NCBI GenBank assembly: GCA_022592445.1
Contig: JABYQR010000154.1
Coordinates: 37,563 to 101,562, forward strand
DNA: 64,000 bases
Direction of reading: 5' to 3'
Source of the DNA: Cytidiella melzeri
Taxonomy: Eukaryota > Basidiomycota > Agaricomycetes > Polyporales > Irpicaceae
The notes under the pieces are model-generated. The model was given only the letters and a program-made list of their open reading frames with translations. It did not search any database and was not told the DNA's origin. The position numbers and the translations under genes were made by a program. Positions 44,809 to 55,977 of this stretch are shown in pieces; positions within the stretch are counted from its first letter, which is position 1, and each line of letters starts with the position of its first letter.

Positions 44809-46480
44809 CTACAAACAGTACTGAGGCAGCGCGTAGATGTATTGGTTGGAGGCTGAGGGCCCAATCTCAGCCTGCGTGGGTCCCTTAGTCTTCGGGCCTC
44901 TTTTCTTGCCCTTGTCTGAACGCTGCTTCCTGGGCTTTTGGGTGACAAGAGAAGCACCACTGACCACGGAGACACCAGTTCGCAGTGTTGCAACTGGCTG
45001 CGGCATGGCGATTGGCAATGCATGCGGAGCGGAGGTTGCTAGCGTAAACATAGTGGACGAGCCTGCAGCCATGGCCGAGGAAGTGCCGGGCAACAGTTCG
45101 GATGCATCTGCGGGTGTGCCAGAGGAAGAGTCGGCCATGGTGCCTTGGTCTACCGCTGGAGGTGATGTCTCAGGGACAATAGTGGCGGCAACTCGAGCAT
45201 CAAAGCGCTGCTGCTCCCAGGTCTCAGCCTCGCTCTGGGAAAGGCTGCGGAAATGAGTTGAGCCTGATTACCATGCATTGTACAAGGTCTGCAGCTCAAG
45301 CCGTAAGCCAATCGAGCCTGGGGCAACAAAGTGGGGCAGAGGCCAGTTAACAACAACGACGCCAAACTTCTCCGTGACATGCGCGTCGAAATTTGTGTAG
45401 AACATCTTTGATACGGAGCGCAGAGCAACGGCCTCATCTGCGGAAGCGATTGCATTGTTAGCGTGCTTTCGCCGTTATCCTTCAGCGGCAACTGGCAACT
45501 CACGCAGCTTCTCGGTGATGAGCTTGCTAGTCTTGCTTTTCAATGCCATGAGCTTGGTCTCGTATGTTTTAGCAGTCCCTAAGTTGCAGACCTCAAATCA
45601 ATGCCCAGTACAACAATCGGAAGTGTGCTTACCTTGAATACCACTGAGACAGTAACATTCAAACTTGACCGCGTAATCCGAGATTGACATTTTGTTGGTC
45701 AGCTGGAAGAACTCGTCGACAACATCTCCACTTGTCCAGACTTGGGGACAGCTGACGGCTTGTGCGTCCGAGCAAACGCCAAGCAGGAGCATCTCGAGCC
45801 CCGTACAATTATGAAGAGACTCCAACTGTGGGAGCGTGTTAGCCGTGCAATGCACCCGTAGCTCTCAACAATGCTTACCTGGCTTTGCACGCTGACCAAC
45901 GATGCACGAGCATCGTGGAAGGCGTTCAGCGCAACACTGTGCGCGGTGGTCTTCTTCATCTCCTTCAGTTCTGCAATTCGTACCAGCTCCTCGTCTGTTG
46001 CTGCGATCTGTTCTTCCTTCAAAATAGCTTTCCAGATGTCGCAAATTTGCGGGGCGAAGTCATGGACTTTTGGTCAAGGAGTGTCAGGGGAAAGACCTAT
46101 ATAGAGTTGAGATGGAAGAGCTGCCCTTGTCAACAAAATGATATAAGCACGCACCCTCATTTCTAGCCCTCGTCTCCTTCGATAGGAACGCGATCCACCG
46201 GCTTGTTTGGCGAGTATTCTTCTTCTTGCTCAACTGCTGGAGCAGTCTCTTGTATCAATACTTGACGCTGTTGGTGCTGAGATCCCCATGCAGTGCCTCT
46301 GCCAGCTTCCACACCTCAGACAAAGTGTTGTCGAGCTTTTGATTCACGCTGGCATTTTTTTCCTTGTGCTGTTGAGAGCGGGCTGCTTTTTCTGCCGGTG
46401 TAAGGGACTTCTGGGACTTCTTTTTTTTTGATGCGGTAGCGCCATGGAATGCGCGACTTCGTCTTGGGCACCGCTCGGTT
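44809..46480 (-). pseudogene. HMG-box-like hypothetical protein gene carried by the KDZ element
   Basis: Read on the minus strand: Lys-rich start (S-K-K-K-K-S-Q-K-S-L-T-P-A-E-K) with N-Q-K-L-D-N-T-L-S-E-V-W; a box-like segment R-W-I-A-F-L-S-K-E-T-R-A-R-N-E then, after an intron, I-C-D-I-W-K-A-I-L-K-E-E-Q whose Trp spacing resembles an HMG box; S-F/A-F-H-D-A-R-A; T-G-L-E-M-L-L-L; W-P-L-P-H-F-V-A-P-G-S; and a basic tail K-R-G-P-K-T-K-G-P ending at 44809. I recall this layout as a large family of hypothetical proteins in agaricomycetes. A TGA (46242 region, after S-V-K-Y) looks like CGA to TGA. A second stop follows L-S-P-D-T-P. Several short introns. The 5' end is uncertain. Confidence 0.55.
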
Positions 46481-46699
46481 GCTGCTAAGATAGCACTGCG
46501 CCGCCTTGGAGACTATGACAACCATGGTACCGAGCCCGCTGAGGAGGGAGCAGGAGCGGCGGAGGGATCTTTTGCGAGTGTGGCACAAATCCTTCAACAA
46601 TTTTCAACAATGTCACGTTTTCATTCGATAGCGAGCCTTATACTGCTGACATCAAGCAAACGTTCAAACTACATGTGAAAGAGGCAATTACCACTGCAT

Positions 46700-47899
46700 A
46701 TCTGTGAAGTACTCAGGGCCACGCAAAGTTCTGGACGCAGGACACCCGATTGACAGGGAGTTCAATCAGCGGCCAGAGCCACTTTGTCTCCTGCATGGAG
46801 ATGACATTGGCGAGTGTGTGGGCAAACTGATCCCTGCTGGTTGCTTGCACGTAGGCGGTGTAGACATTGAGGATGTAGTTGTTGGGGAGACCATGCCGAT
46901 TGAAGTACTTGTCAAGCATGTTGCCGAGAGAAGGGAAAATCTTGCGTACAAAGGGCGGCGGGCTGACCAGAGACAAGAGGATCTGGCTGCGAGCATCGCA
47001 AATGTTAAGAAAAATGGGAGGGGGGGTGTCCGAGTCTGCAGGAGCTACAGGCAATATTAGTTGTCATCAGAGAGACAGTTTCAATCATCAAGCTTACCAT
47101 GCCGTGAAACTCCAGCAGCTTGACTGGCACCGCCTGCATCTCCCGAGTCTCTTGTGTCGTTAGCGACACCAGGTTCTCTGCTGCCTGAGCCCGACTTTGC
47201 CTTACCTTTCCTTTTCTTGTTCCTAGCTGTCTCTCTAGCAGAAGCCTCAGGGCAATTGTGCTCAAAGTTGGAGTCAACAGCGACGGCCAATGGGAACGAG
47301 GTAGCAGTGCACCTCGACTTGTGGGACGTTGACGAGGGCTTTGAGGGATGCCTATGAGCTTCCCGAGAGCTGTCACGTAAGTGGTTGAGTTGCGGATACA
47401 GTCTGGACGTAGGGCAGGTGAATGCCTCGTGGCTCCTTGCTGGACGCGCCAGTGTCGAGGCTGTCGAGGCTGTTTGGCTTGAGGAGCTGGATTTTGAGGC
47501 TGCGCCATGCTTCAAGGTTGCAATGGCCTTCGAGGTTGCAGATTGTCCAGCCCAATGGCATTCATGTCCGCATTGAGTACCTCCAGCTCTGCGGCTCTTT
47601 GTCGAGCACTCAGTAGGTCTTCGCCTCTCAAGAGCATATGCGAGAGTGTATCCAGCAAGTTTTGGCATGATACAAGCAACGGGTCCTCTTGCCCGTGGAA
47701 GAAATTGTACACATCCTTCTTGCAAATAATAGTGAGCACGATAGAGAAGATCTGATACAACATGTACATACCATTTTGTGCTGATACACTCACGTCTGCC
47801 ATTCCCCTGCAGCACCGGGTAACATTTCCCCGCATCTGTCAGTAGGGCTTGCAATGCTGAACGCTGTGAGAGCTTTACGAGAGCTTCGACCTGTTCCAT
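46700..47899 (-). pseudogene. unrecognised gene segment(s) in the KDZ element
   Basis: From an ATG at 47899 (M-E-Q-V-E-A-L-V-K-L-S) frames continue through likely introns: L-L-V-S-C-Q-N-L-L-D-T-L; a Pro/Gln/Ser-rich stretch; N-F-E-H-N-C-P-E-A-S-A-R-E-T-A-R-N-K-K-R-K-G-K-A-K, a basic possible nuclear signal; then I-L-L-S-L-V-S-P-P-P-F-V-R-K-I-F-P-S-L. Frame changes mean the exon plan was not fixed. It may be the N-terminal part of the HMG-like gene or a separate gene. No function is proposed. Confidence 0.4.
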
Positions 47900-48461
47900 G
47901 GCCGTGCAATTGCAGATCGAATGTAAAAACGGGGCGAGCGGTTCTAACCGCTGTATGTCGAAGTGGCTGGAACACACAAAGGCGATAGGAAGTGTTGTAC
48001 ATCCCTTTCCTACATTGTACCGAGGCCAGCTATGATGTTGAAACACACGTGCAATGAATATGAGAACAAGGCTGCACCGTGCATGAGCACCACTTACTCT
48101 TGATAACTGTAAATCCCATCCACATTTTCACTGCCCATCACCAGAATGTGAACGCTATGCCATGGAGTAGGACCGCCTATGGGCATACGAAGTTGGAATG
48201 GAGCCATTGAGGGATTTGAGATGCGGGGAGGTTGTGGTTGCGAGAGTTAAGTCGAGGATTGCAAGAGCGCGGGTAAGGACTGAAGCGTAAGTGAGTTGCA
48301 GGTTGGCAATTAGATTGCAATTGGCTTGCTGCACTCACCCGACTTGACTGCTCACTTCAACCTCCACTCAGCTCGAGCTCATTTGCGTCCACACAGCTTG
48401 TGCAACTTATTAACATTCAGAAGTATACTCAGTAGGTGATTGAGTGTTTGAATACTCACCA
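47900..48461. promoter_or_regulatory. likely bidirectional promoter of the KDZ genes
   Basis: Non-coding interval between the minus-strand genes and the plus-strand transposase, with short repeated motifs such as TTGCAGGTTGGCAATTAGATTGCAATTGGCTTGC around 48295-48335. The role is inferred from position only. Confidence 0.35.
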
Positions 48462-51400
48462 ATGGCAAAGGCAAAAGCTTCGAAGCTGCGCAGCACTCGA
48501 CAGGTGCACAAAACCAAACTCGTGCAACCAACACACTCACATGTGCTTCATCCAGAGGCTCGGGGTGTCAGCCGGGCCATCAGTATGGGTTTAGGAGCAA
48601 ATGCTGTTGTTGAGGAGCGTCTGGAGACTGATGAGCGAATCTAGCAACAGATACAATGTGCGTACTTACCCAGCTTGTGCGAGCAACGTGACTGACGCGT
48701 TTCTCAGGTCTCAACAAAACGTCTCAAAGTTTGATTTTTGAGAATATGTTCCATATGGATCATGAACCCGTGACTGTCATTCTTCAAGCGAGAGAGAAGG
48801 CGGAGGCGGAATGGGAAAACGTGGATATGGAGGGTGAGGATCTTGGGGTGGGCAAGACATTCATACACGCAATACAAGATATTAGTCGGTAAGCTGTTCA
48901 GTACAAGTGTGTTGCGCTCTTAATGGCCGAGCTTGAGTTGTTGTAGGTGGAGGCGTGGAGGGCAACGGAAGGGGAAAACATGGCAGCACCGACGTGTTTG
49001 CCAGCAGGAGGCATGGGGGGGAGTGTTTGAGCCACTGGTGAGGACGTACCTTGATTATACCCATGCTCCGGAGACAGTAGGGGCAACTGCTGCCGAAGAT
49101 AGCATCGCGCAGCATCAGGATCAGAACATACAGGTACCTCCGGAAAACCCTGTCATTGTGATGGCGGCTGAAACCCTTGTGTACACTGTGGACGTGATTT
49201 GCCTATTCTCTTGCACAACAGAGATCACGGTCACCCGCCTCCCTGACTGTGTTTCCCCCGCTCTCGACCTGATGCGACATGGTTACCTTGCAAAGACTCC
49301 TAGCTGATCGACCATTGCCGTTTCTCTCAAGACCTTGGAACTCCTATATTGATTGCGCCAACGAAAAGCCTCCTACAGCGTGGAGGCCTTCACAAAGGTC
49401 TTGTGCGACTACTACCAGGTATGTGAGCTACAATCACAATCACAAGGTACTGAGTACATTTTAGATGCCCTATCGCCAGCACTTACAGGAAGTCTTAAGA
49501 GATACTTTTGAATTGTATCTCTGCATCATCTGGCATGTATATAAACTTGTGCACGCCGCTCTTGGCTGGGACGGGCCAGACTGGAGGCCAAAGAATGCAT
49601 GCCGTGCATGCTGTTATGTAGTACGTGACAACCACTAACCTCAACTCCCCAACCTCACGTCTTCTTACAGCTTGATGACGAGCCCCCTCTCACTTTCAGT
49701 CGACTGTACGCAATGGACGGTAACAACAGCCTCAAGCAAATGGCCACAACAACCGATCACACAGCTGCAGACACTCGAGTTCTGGATGACAGTACCTACT
49801 TTCTCTCACGCCAGTTTGTTGATCAGTTCGCGAAGGAGGTGCAAGGGAGAGAAGCCAAGGGTCCAGCAGTGCGGAGGCGAGGCGACAACCACGAGGAAGA
49901 TTCAGACAAGGAAGGCGAGGCTGAGGGCAACAGTAAGGTGGTAGAGGGCGACCCAACAGATGGGCTACAGCAGTCTGAGAACAGTGCGGCCCCCATGCAT
50001 ACAACTGATGGGTTGGGAGCAACTGACAGTGCCCACAAGCTGGACTCCAACCTTTACAAGAAGCTGCTTGACCAGTGCATCGATAACTGGAAAAGTGCTG
50101 CGAAGGAGGAGTCCAAACGGATGTGGTCTATCTTTGACAAGTCGGGGATATTTGCATCTGCTTGTCGCCACAGTCTTGTACTCTGGCTTATAGATATGGT
50201 CAAGTCAGGTGAACTGTACGTCCCCCTTTTTCATTGAGTCCCGCAGCTGATGGCTACCTTCAGCGCAAAATACCCTCTCGCAACAGTGGCAAAGGTCTTG
50301 GAGAGTATTGCGCAAGATACTCTTGGAGGGTACAACATTGGATGCGCCTTCTCTTTGACTGTCCAGCGCAGCTCGCTTGGCCCGGATTTTCAGGAGAAGA
50401 ACAGCCGCTTCTGTGTCTGCGCCTTCCATGGCTACAGCCACTGCCATACTTGCCAAATGCGGTTTCACCCCCACAACCTCACCGGCGCCGGCCTCGAGGA
50501 CCTCGAAACAATGGAGCAAATCTTCAGCGCACCGAACCAGCTCGCCTCAGTCACTCGCTACGCCTCCCCCTACCGACAACGCCTTTTCATTGAGGCATAC
50601 TTCCGGCAATGGGACGAGGACAAGAGCCTCAACACCGGCACATTCATCCTCAGCAATTACCGACAAGCTCTTGCGGTGATTGAGCACAATAGCGAAGTCC
50701 TTCGAGAGGCAATGGAGTCTCTTAGGATCACCGAAGCCAGCATGGACGAATTGGAGCACAAGGAGCTTGGGTTCTTTGCACGTCTAGGTGACGAAGATGA
50801 CTATGATGTCCACGCCGTAGCCTATGTTGAGCTACTGCAGGAGCTTTGGGACTTGGAGTCGGAGAGAGCGCAAGTGAACGCACGTTTCCTACAGTACACG
50901 CCTTCTGTTGCCAGCTCCGGTTCAGCTAACTACTGCAAGGAGCTCACCTCTACCAGATACCTCGAGAGCAATCGATGCCACGCAATGGAACGATATGAGC
51001 GCATCAGTCACAACGTGTGCGCACTCGAAGTTGAGATGGGATTGACTGTGCACTGGACTCCCTATACCGAGCAATACAAGGCAACTCTCAAGTACATCAA
51101 GGACCGTAAGTAACACCGAGCCCTCAATAAGCTGCAGAAGCTGGTCACGCAGCAATTGTTTGAGCTGCACAAGCTCAACGTTGCTCAAACAGGTGAGCAT
51201 GGTCCTGTCTTTCTTACACTTGTTCTTACGTGCCGCGGTCTAGGTTACAAAATGAGGACTCACATAGCAAATTCCCTTCAAACACAATGAAAAACCATCC
51301 AACGTGCTCTCAAGGCGTACAACGCCGCCGCCGCCATGCTCGATCCCCCTCGCCCTGCTCTCGACTGGTCAAACGTCGCCGGCTTCAATTTCCTTGAGGA

Positions 51401-51945
51401 GTTCTCTGTCCTACAAGACACTCACAATGACATACGCAGCAAGGAGTGGAGCAAGCCCGCAATCCGCAAAGCCATGAAACTTTGACATTGCCTGGCTCGA
51501 GCTCGAGAAGAGGGTTGCCTGCCTCAACGTCGAGGTTCGCCGTTTGCACATGGCTATCCGTGGTGAATCGCAACTATTCGACAACACACTCAGATGCCTC
51601 AATCTCAGCAAGGACCCTATCTTTGGCGTGACCGCCGACTTCGTTGCACAACGCAAGAGGATCAATAACCATCTCCTGCAGCGAATAGACCAGGTGTATG
51701 CACTCAAGGGCTTCACCGGTGTGAAGGGCCCCGGAACGCGACTGGGAGGTACTATGCAACCACCAGCAGGTGAGCATTTCGACGGGCTGCTGGTAATGTG
51801 TGAGCTTCCCAATGAACCGCTTGTACCCACGAAGGTTGGCGAGAACAACAACGACGGCAATGAGCCGGATACCTTCAACGCTGACGACAACGAGCAGGCC
51901 TCCATTGATAGCCTTATACAATTTGTATCTGAATTAGCACTTTGA
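48462..51945 (+). pseudogene. KDZ transposase, decayed
   Basis: Start M-A-K-A-K-A-S-K-L at 48462. Family landmarks in order: L-M-R-H-G-Y-L; S-L-K-T-L-E-L; S-Y-S-V-E-A-F-T-K-V-L-C-D-Y-Y; N-A-C-R-A-C-C-Y; L-Y-A-M-D-G-N-N-S-L-K with a catalytic Asp; C-R-H-S-L-V-L-W-L-I-D-M-V-K-S-G-E-L; K-Y-P-L-A-T-V; G-G-Y-N-I-G-C; F-H-G-Y-S-H; L-E-D-L-E-T-M-E; S-V-T-R-Y-A; Q-W-D-E-D-K; and a coiled C-terminal half. Breaks: TAG near 48643, TGA near 49304, TGA at about 51289, and a frameshift near 51483. In G-Y-N-I-G-C, family members have Asp where this copy has Asn (AAC, after a C), so a catalytic acid is probably lost. Confidence 0.85.
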
Positions 51946-52425
51946 TTTCAGTCTGTAGTGACATTGTTACAATTCCTGAAGAATGAAGTAGAATTGTTCC
52001 AGTGTGCTCCAGCACATTGATGCCTTTTCAGATGTGACCTTTTTGTCCCCCAAAGTGTGGGAATTTGATGGCAGAATACAGACAGTCACAGTGTCAATAA
52101 CAAAACAATAAATACAACTGATGGCATCACACTGGCCTTGTTATCAGCTCTTTATAACTTTGTATCAGATCACTTTTGCAATCAAAATGCAGTTTTTGAT
52201 TTTTAGAGACTGTGTATGGCTACAGATCTGTACATATCTTACACCATTGGATAGCCCTATCTTGTGGCAACATCTTCGTACAAACATCCTGTTAATTGAA
52301 GTGGAATTGAGCAAGTTATGGCCAGTCTACTGCAAAAAGTCATCCAGACTCAGATTCAAACTCCACTCCTGCTGGAAAATGATGTCAAATTCTGGTCAGG
52401 TTGATGTGCAGCAATCTACAGACAT

Positions 52426-53082
52426 GGGGAGTTCAGAGTAGGTTGATTATCAGTGATTCAAGGTCTGATTAAGTGGTGATTTTTCTTGTGATCATTCTTC
52501 TTAATCAGACTATTAATCAGAGTGCACTCTGAACACCCCATCAGCACATTGCTGATTCTGGCTGATTTCCCAACACAACAATAAGTGATTCACTGTATAA
52601 CCTATAAAAAATGGCCAAGTACTTGGGTGCCAAGCTACCTCAAGCAGTATATCTCTTATAGCTTGCTGACTATGGTTTCAGCAAGCAAACCTCTTTGTAG
52701 CACAAAAGAACACATATGTCCAAATGCGTCTACATAGTTTTATGTATGCTACCTTGATTAAGGTCATATTGAATTGTACTAGGTAATGGTAGATAGCTAT
52801 GGTAGAGTGGGGTCAGAGCCTAGAGAGGACAGACAGCAGACAGCAGGAGATGTATTCAACAGATTGTGATGCCAATTGTTTATCAGTCAGTACAGGAAGA
52901 ACAATACTCACGGCCTGATTCTTGCTGTCCCTCCTCTGGACTAGGGACAACAAAGGGGCCAGATTCTGCTTGATTCTTGTCAATCACACAAATAAGCAGG
53001 CAGTAGCACCCCAGATCACCCCTACAGAATCAAACAAGATCAGACTCGGGAATCAGCCATAATCATCCACTCTGAGTGCCCC
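52426..53082. mobile_element. 657-bp non-autonomous insertion in X copy 2
   Basis: X copy 1 (inverse of about 41705-41725) reads CTACAGACATTCCTTGCTC without interruption. Copy 2 breaks after GACAT and resumes at TATTGCTGGCTC. The inserted piece has imperfect inverted ends GGGGAGTTCAGAGT / ACTCTGAGTGCCCC and a probable 3-bp duplication (CAT/TAT). No coding frame. Resembles a Harbinger-type MITE. Confidence 0.7.
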
Positions 53083-54144
53083 TATTGCTGGCTCTCTGAA
53101 CAAGGAATACAATTAGAAGACATGCCACACATGGTGTTGGCTTCGAGCAAGAATAACCAGTACTTTGGAAGCTAACTACATATTCTCAACCCCTACATTC
53201 TTGGACAATGTACATTTGTGGCTGCATCACCAGTGAGTGCTGCATCTGATTGTTCCACAAGTTTTACAACTGTTAGTTGCTCTCTAAGCAGGAGTTGCAA
53301 TCTGAACACAGCCTGTGGCAGTTCCAATGGGGGTGAGGCAGTTCAGACATCAACAGGACATCGTTGCATCACCATAGAGCACTGCATTGAATTGTTCCAT
53401 GAAGTTTCACAACCACTAGTTGCTCTATAAGCAGGAGTTACAATCAGAACCCAGCCTGTGGTGGCTCCAATGAGGGTGAGGCAATGCAGACATCAACAGG
53501 ACACATGTAACATGTTCTAGTAATTGATCTGATGAGACACCCTCAAGCCCCTCATTCTTGAAGCAAGTGATTTTCCAGAATCAGCAGTGAACACTGCACA
53601 AGATCAATGACAAGATAGATGAAGCCCCTTGCTACCATTGGTGACTACCTTTATCAATGTATGGCTCCTTTTCCTGCAACCAAACTTATCAATTGTAGTA
53701 CAGTCACTTTATCCCGGATCAAGCTGCCTATTCATGGTGTCACCAATAGCAAATGCCTGTAATACAGTCAATATTTGTGACCAGATGGCTTGGCAAGATT
53801 CTTACCAGAAACAGAGTTGTTTACTGAGGTTGGTTTTGGTAACAAAGTCACAGGTGCAATTGACTATTTCTTGCCATATGATTTATTCAATTTGCTATGA
53901 ATAACATAACCACTTGTAACCCTGCTCCTGCAGTTTACCAAGTTTTATCTAGATTATTTGATATAGTTCAACACTATTAAGAAGAAGACACATGTCAAAC
54001 AATCTTTATCTCCATGCTCTACTCCACAAACTTGTTTTAATTATGTGCTCACACCCATTGTTGCACTTCAAATAATACAGCACAGTCCCTCTTCTTTCAT
54101 GAATGATTGTGTGCTCCAGTGAAGACAGACCACTGACTTACTAA

Positions 54145-54305
54145 GGGCCTGATCGGCGCCGCATTATGTAGTCGACTTATAAATAATCCCCCGCCATTAA
54201 GGAAATAAGTCGCTGTGGAAATAAGTCGAATTAAGTGCTGGATAATTTTATTTGGCGGGGGATTATTCCATAATGCGACTACATAATGCGCAGCCAATCA
54301 GGCCC
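54145..54305. mobile_element. 161-bp PIF/Harbinger-type MITE
   Basis: Inverted ends GGGCCTGAT(C/T)GGC.. of about 55 bp with a GCATTATGTAGTCG block, flanked by TAA at 54142-54144 and 54306-54308. The empty site CTTACTAAACATTG is present in X copy 1 (inverse, near 39428). Confidence 0.88.
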
Positions 54306-54721
54306 TAAACATTGCTCATTGAAAAAGCTCTTTTCAACAAAATTACTTGTTCAGGCTGCTACCAGCACCCAGTTTACTCACAATCTGGCTCAAAACATTA
54401 TATTTCATTCAATCTTCAGGAATTGTACTTGCCGCTTGCCGGCCTTGCTAATGCTAGTTCTGCAATGTATTCGTTTCTGTGACAGCTATCAAGAATGGCA
54501 TCAAAAGGCGCAGCCTTGTGGCATGTAGACGCTTGGCATTGAATGAACCTGCGCCGCTCCTCGCTATATGGCGGTTCAGTGCCACATTTCTATTTCCTTC
54601 AGATGTGTCACTTTTTACAACACGCAATGCTAATTGAGATGTGTCTAGTACAGTAGTATAGTGACATAACATGAGGAAGCAAAAGGCATAAAGAAGCAAA
54701 GTCGGGGCGGCGCAAATGGTG

Positions 54722-55359
54722 GGAGGGTGGGAGGGCGGCGGCCAGAGAGCAACAACAGAGGGACAGGATGGCTGACAGGGGAGTGCCACAGGATGACAGG
54801 ACGGCGGGAGGGCGGCCGGGATGACAATGCTGATGGAGGGACTGGAGCGATGACAGGCGGCGCCAAATAGAAGGCGAGAAGGCAAAATGGACAGAGGGAC
54901 AACGTGTTTGACAGGGGGCATCAGACAGAAGGCAGGGACCAGGCATTGATGTGGGGACGGCGCAGTTGACAGGGGAGCACCTAAGGAAGGAGGGCAGCGG
55001 TGATGTCAAGGACAGCGGAGGGGCACTCAGTATTGATGGAAGTACTCAGTATTGATGGGAGTGTCAAAGGTGATGAATAGTTGACAGGGGATACTCAGTA
55101 TTGATGGGAGAAGTCAGGTTCTAGAACGGTTACATGTCATCACACCGGATGCGGATATGTCAGCACGTGTCGCAAGACTTGCAAAAACTCGTAAAATGCT
55201 CATATTTGTTTGCCGCTGGTCTTTACTCTATAAGGTAATGTCTAGATAATGGGGGAGCTATTAGCTAGTATGCGCTGATTAGCGGAGACTGGCGTGTAAG
55301 CCTGACAAATGACCGCGCTTGACAGGCCTATATAGTTTGATATGGGGGAGGTCCAGGTG
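54722..55359 (-). repeat. KDZ right terminal inverted repeat (about 0.64 kb)
   Basis: Inverse of the left repeat without the LTR. It has two extra copies of a TACTCAGTATTGATGGGAG-type unit (55028-55110), which explains most of its greater length. Confidence 0.85.
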
Positions 55360-55586
55360 TTAACAATACAGCACAGTCCCTCTTCTTTTCTGAATAATTG
55401 TGTGCTCAGAGAAGACAAACCACCAGCTTACTATACATTACTCATCAAAGAAGCTATTCACAACAAAATGACATAGTCAAGCTGCTACTAGGAGCAAGTT
55501 TACTTACAAATCTGGCTCAAGAAGTAATATTCCATTCAATCTTCAGGAATTGTACTTGCCGCTTGCTGGCCTTGCTAATGCTAGTT

Positions 55587-55969
55587 TGGTACTCATGCTT
55601 TAACCAGAGGGTTGTACTGCGCCATGAGAATGTTTAGTTGGTTGTAGGTAGCAGCAAATGTTGGTCAATCTGCTACCATATCAGGCAATCAAAGTGTCAC
55701 TACTGTAACTTTGAACCAAATCAGCAGCAGCTAGTCTTACACTATGACTTGGAGCACACATTTGGCATCAATCTTATCCATAAAAAGGGCAATTCTTGCA
55801 AACTTGAATTGTGAAGGTCAAGGAGATGACTGAGAGTATGGTGGTGATAATAGAAGTAGAAATGTGGGGCATTCCCGCAGTGGCAACTGTGTTGCAGCCC
55901 GGTTTCAGCTGCAGTGTCTCTGGCCGTGAAAGATTGTCTGGAACAGTATATAAAGGCCTCAAGTCTTGT
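55587..55969. other. non-coding stretch between X and the hAT element
   Basis: Continues across the hAT insertion into 59517. Frames on the minus strand are open for up to 80 codons but no domain was recognised. Confidence 0.4.
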
Positions 55970-55977
55970 CTTTCTAT

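Larger units (their letters stand above)
51967..54459 (-). repeat. repeat X, copy 2: inverted partial copy inside the KDZ element
   Basis: Reverse-complement match to X copy 1 between about 39275 and 42175, but it holds only two or three of the 140-bp units (53220-53510). The outer end is again ..GGCCTTGCTAATGCTAGTT (54459). The inner end begins at TTACAATTCCTGAAGAATG. It carries two further insertions, listed separately. Confidence 0.8.
43075..55359. mobile_element. KDZ (Kyakuja-Dileera-Zisupton) DNA transposon, 12.3 kb
   Basis: Flanked by TTAACAAT at 43067-43074 and 55360-55367, an 8-bp target duplication as known for KDZ elements. Ends are inverted, starting CACCTGGACCTCCCCCATAT. Contents: HMG-like gene and an unknown region on the minus strand, KDZ transposase on the plus strand, and passengers (solo LTR, partial inverted X copy with two insertions of its own). 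It landed inside the right inverted end of X copy 1. Confidence 0.88.
39275..55586. repeat. repeat X, copy 1: ~4-kb CpG-poor element with inverted ends, interrupted by a KDZ transposon
   Basis: The left end from AACTAGCGTTAGCAAGGCC (39275) to about 39565 is the inverse of the right end ...GGCCTTGCTAATGCTAGTT (55586). The right end is itself split by the KDZ insertion at 43074/55368. Excluding the KDZ, X is about 4.0 kb. It has no coding frame and almost no CpG, and it contains the satellite-like array at 40060-41585. No target duplication is visible at its outer edges, so the true termini are uncertain. Confidence 0.6.
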
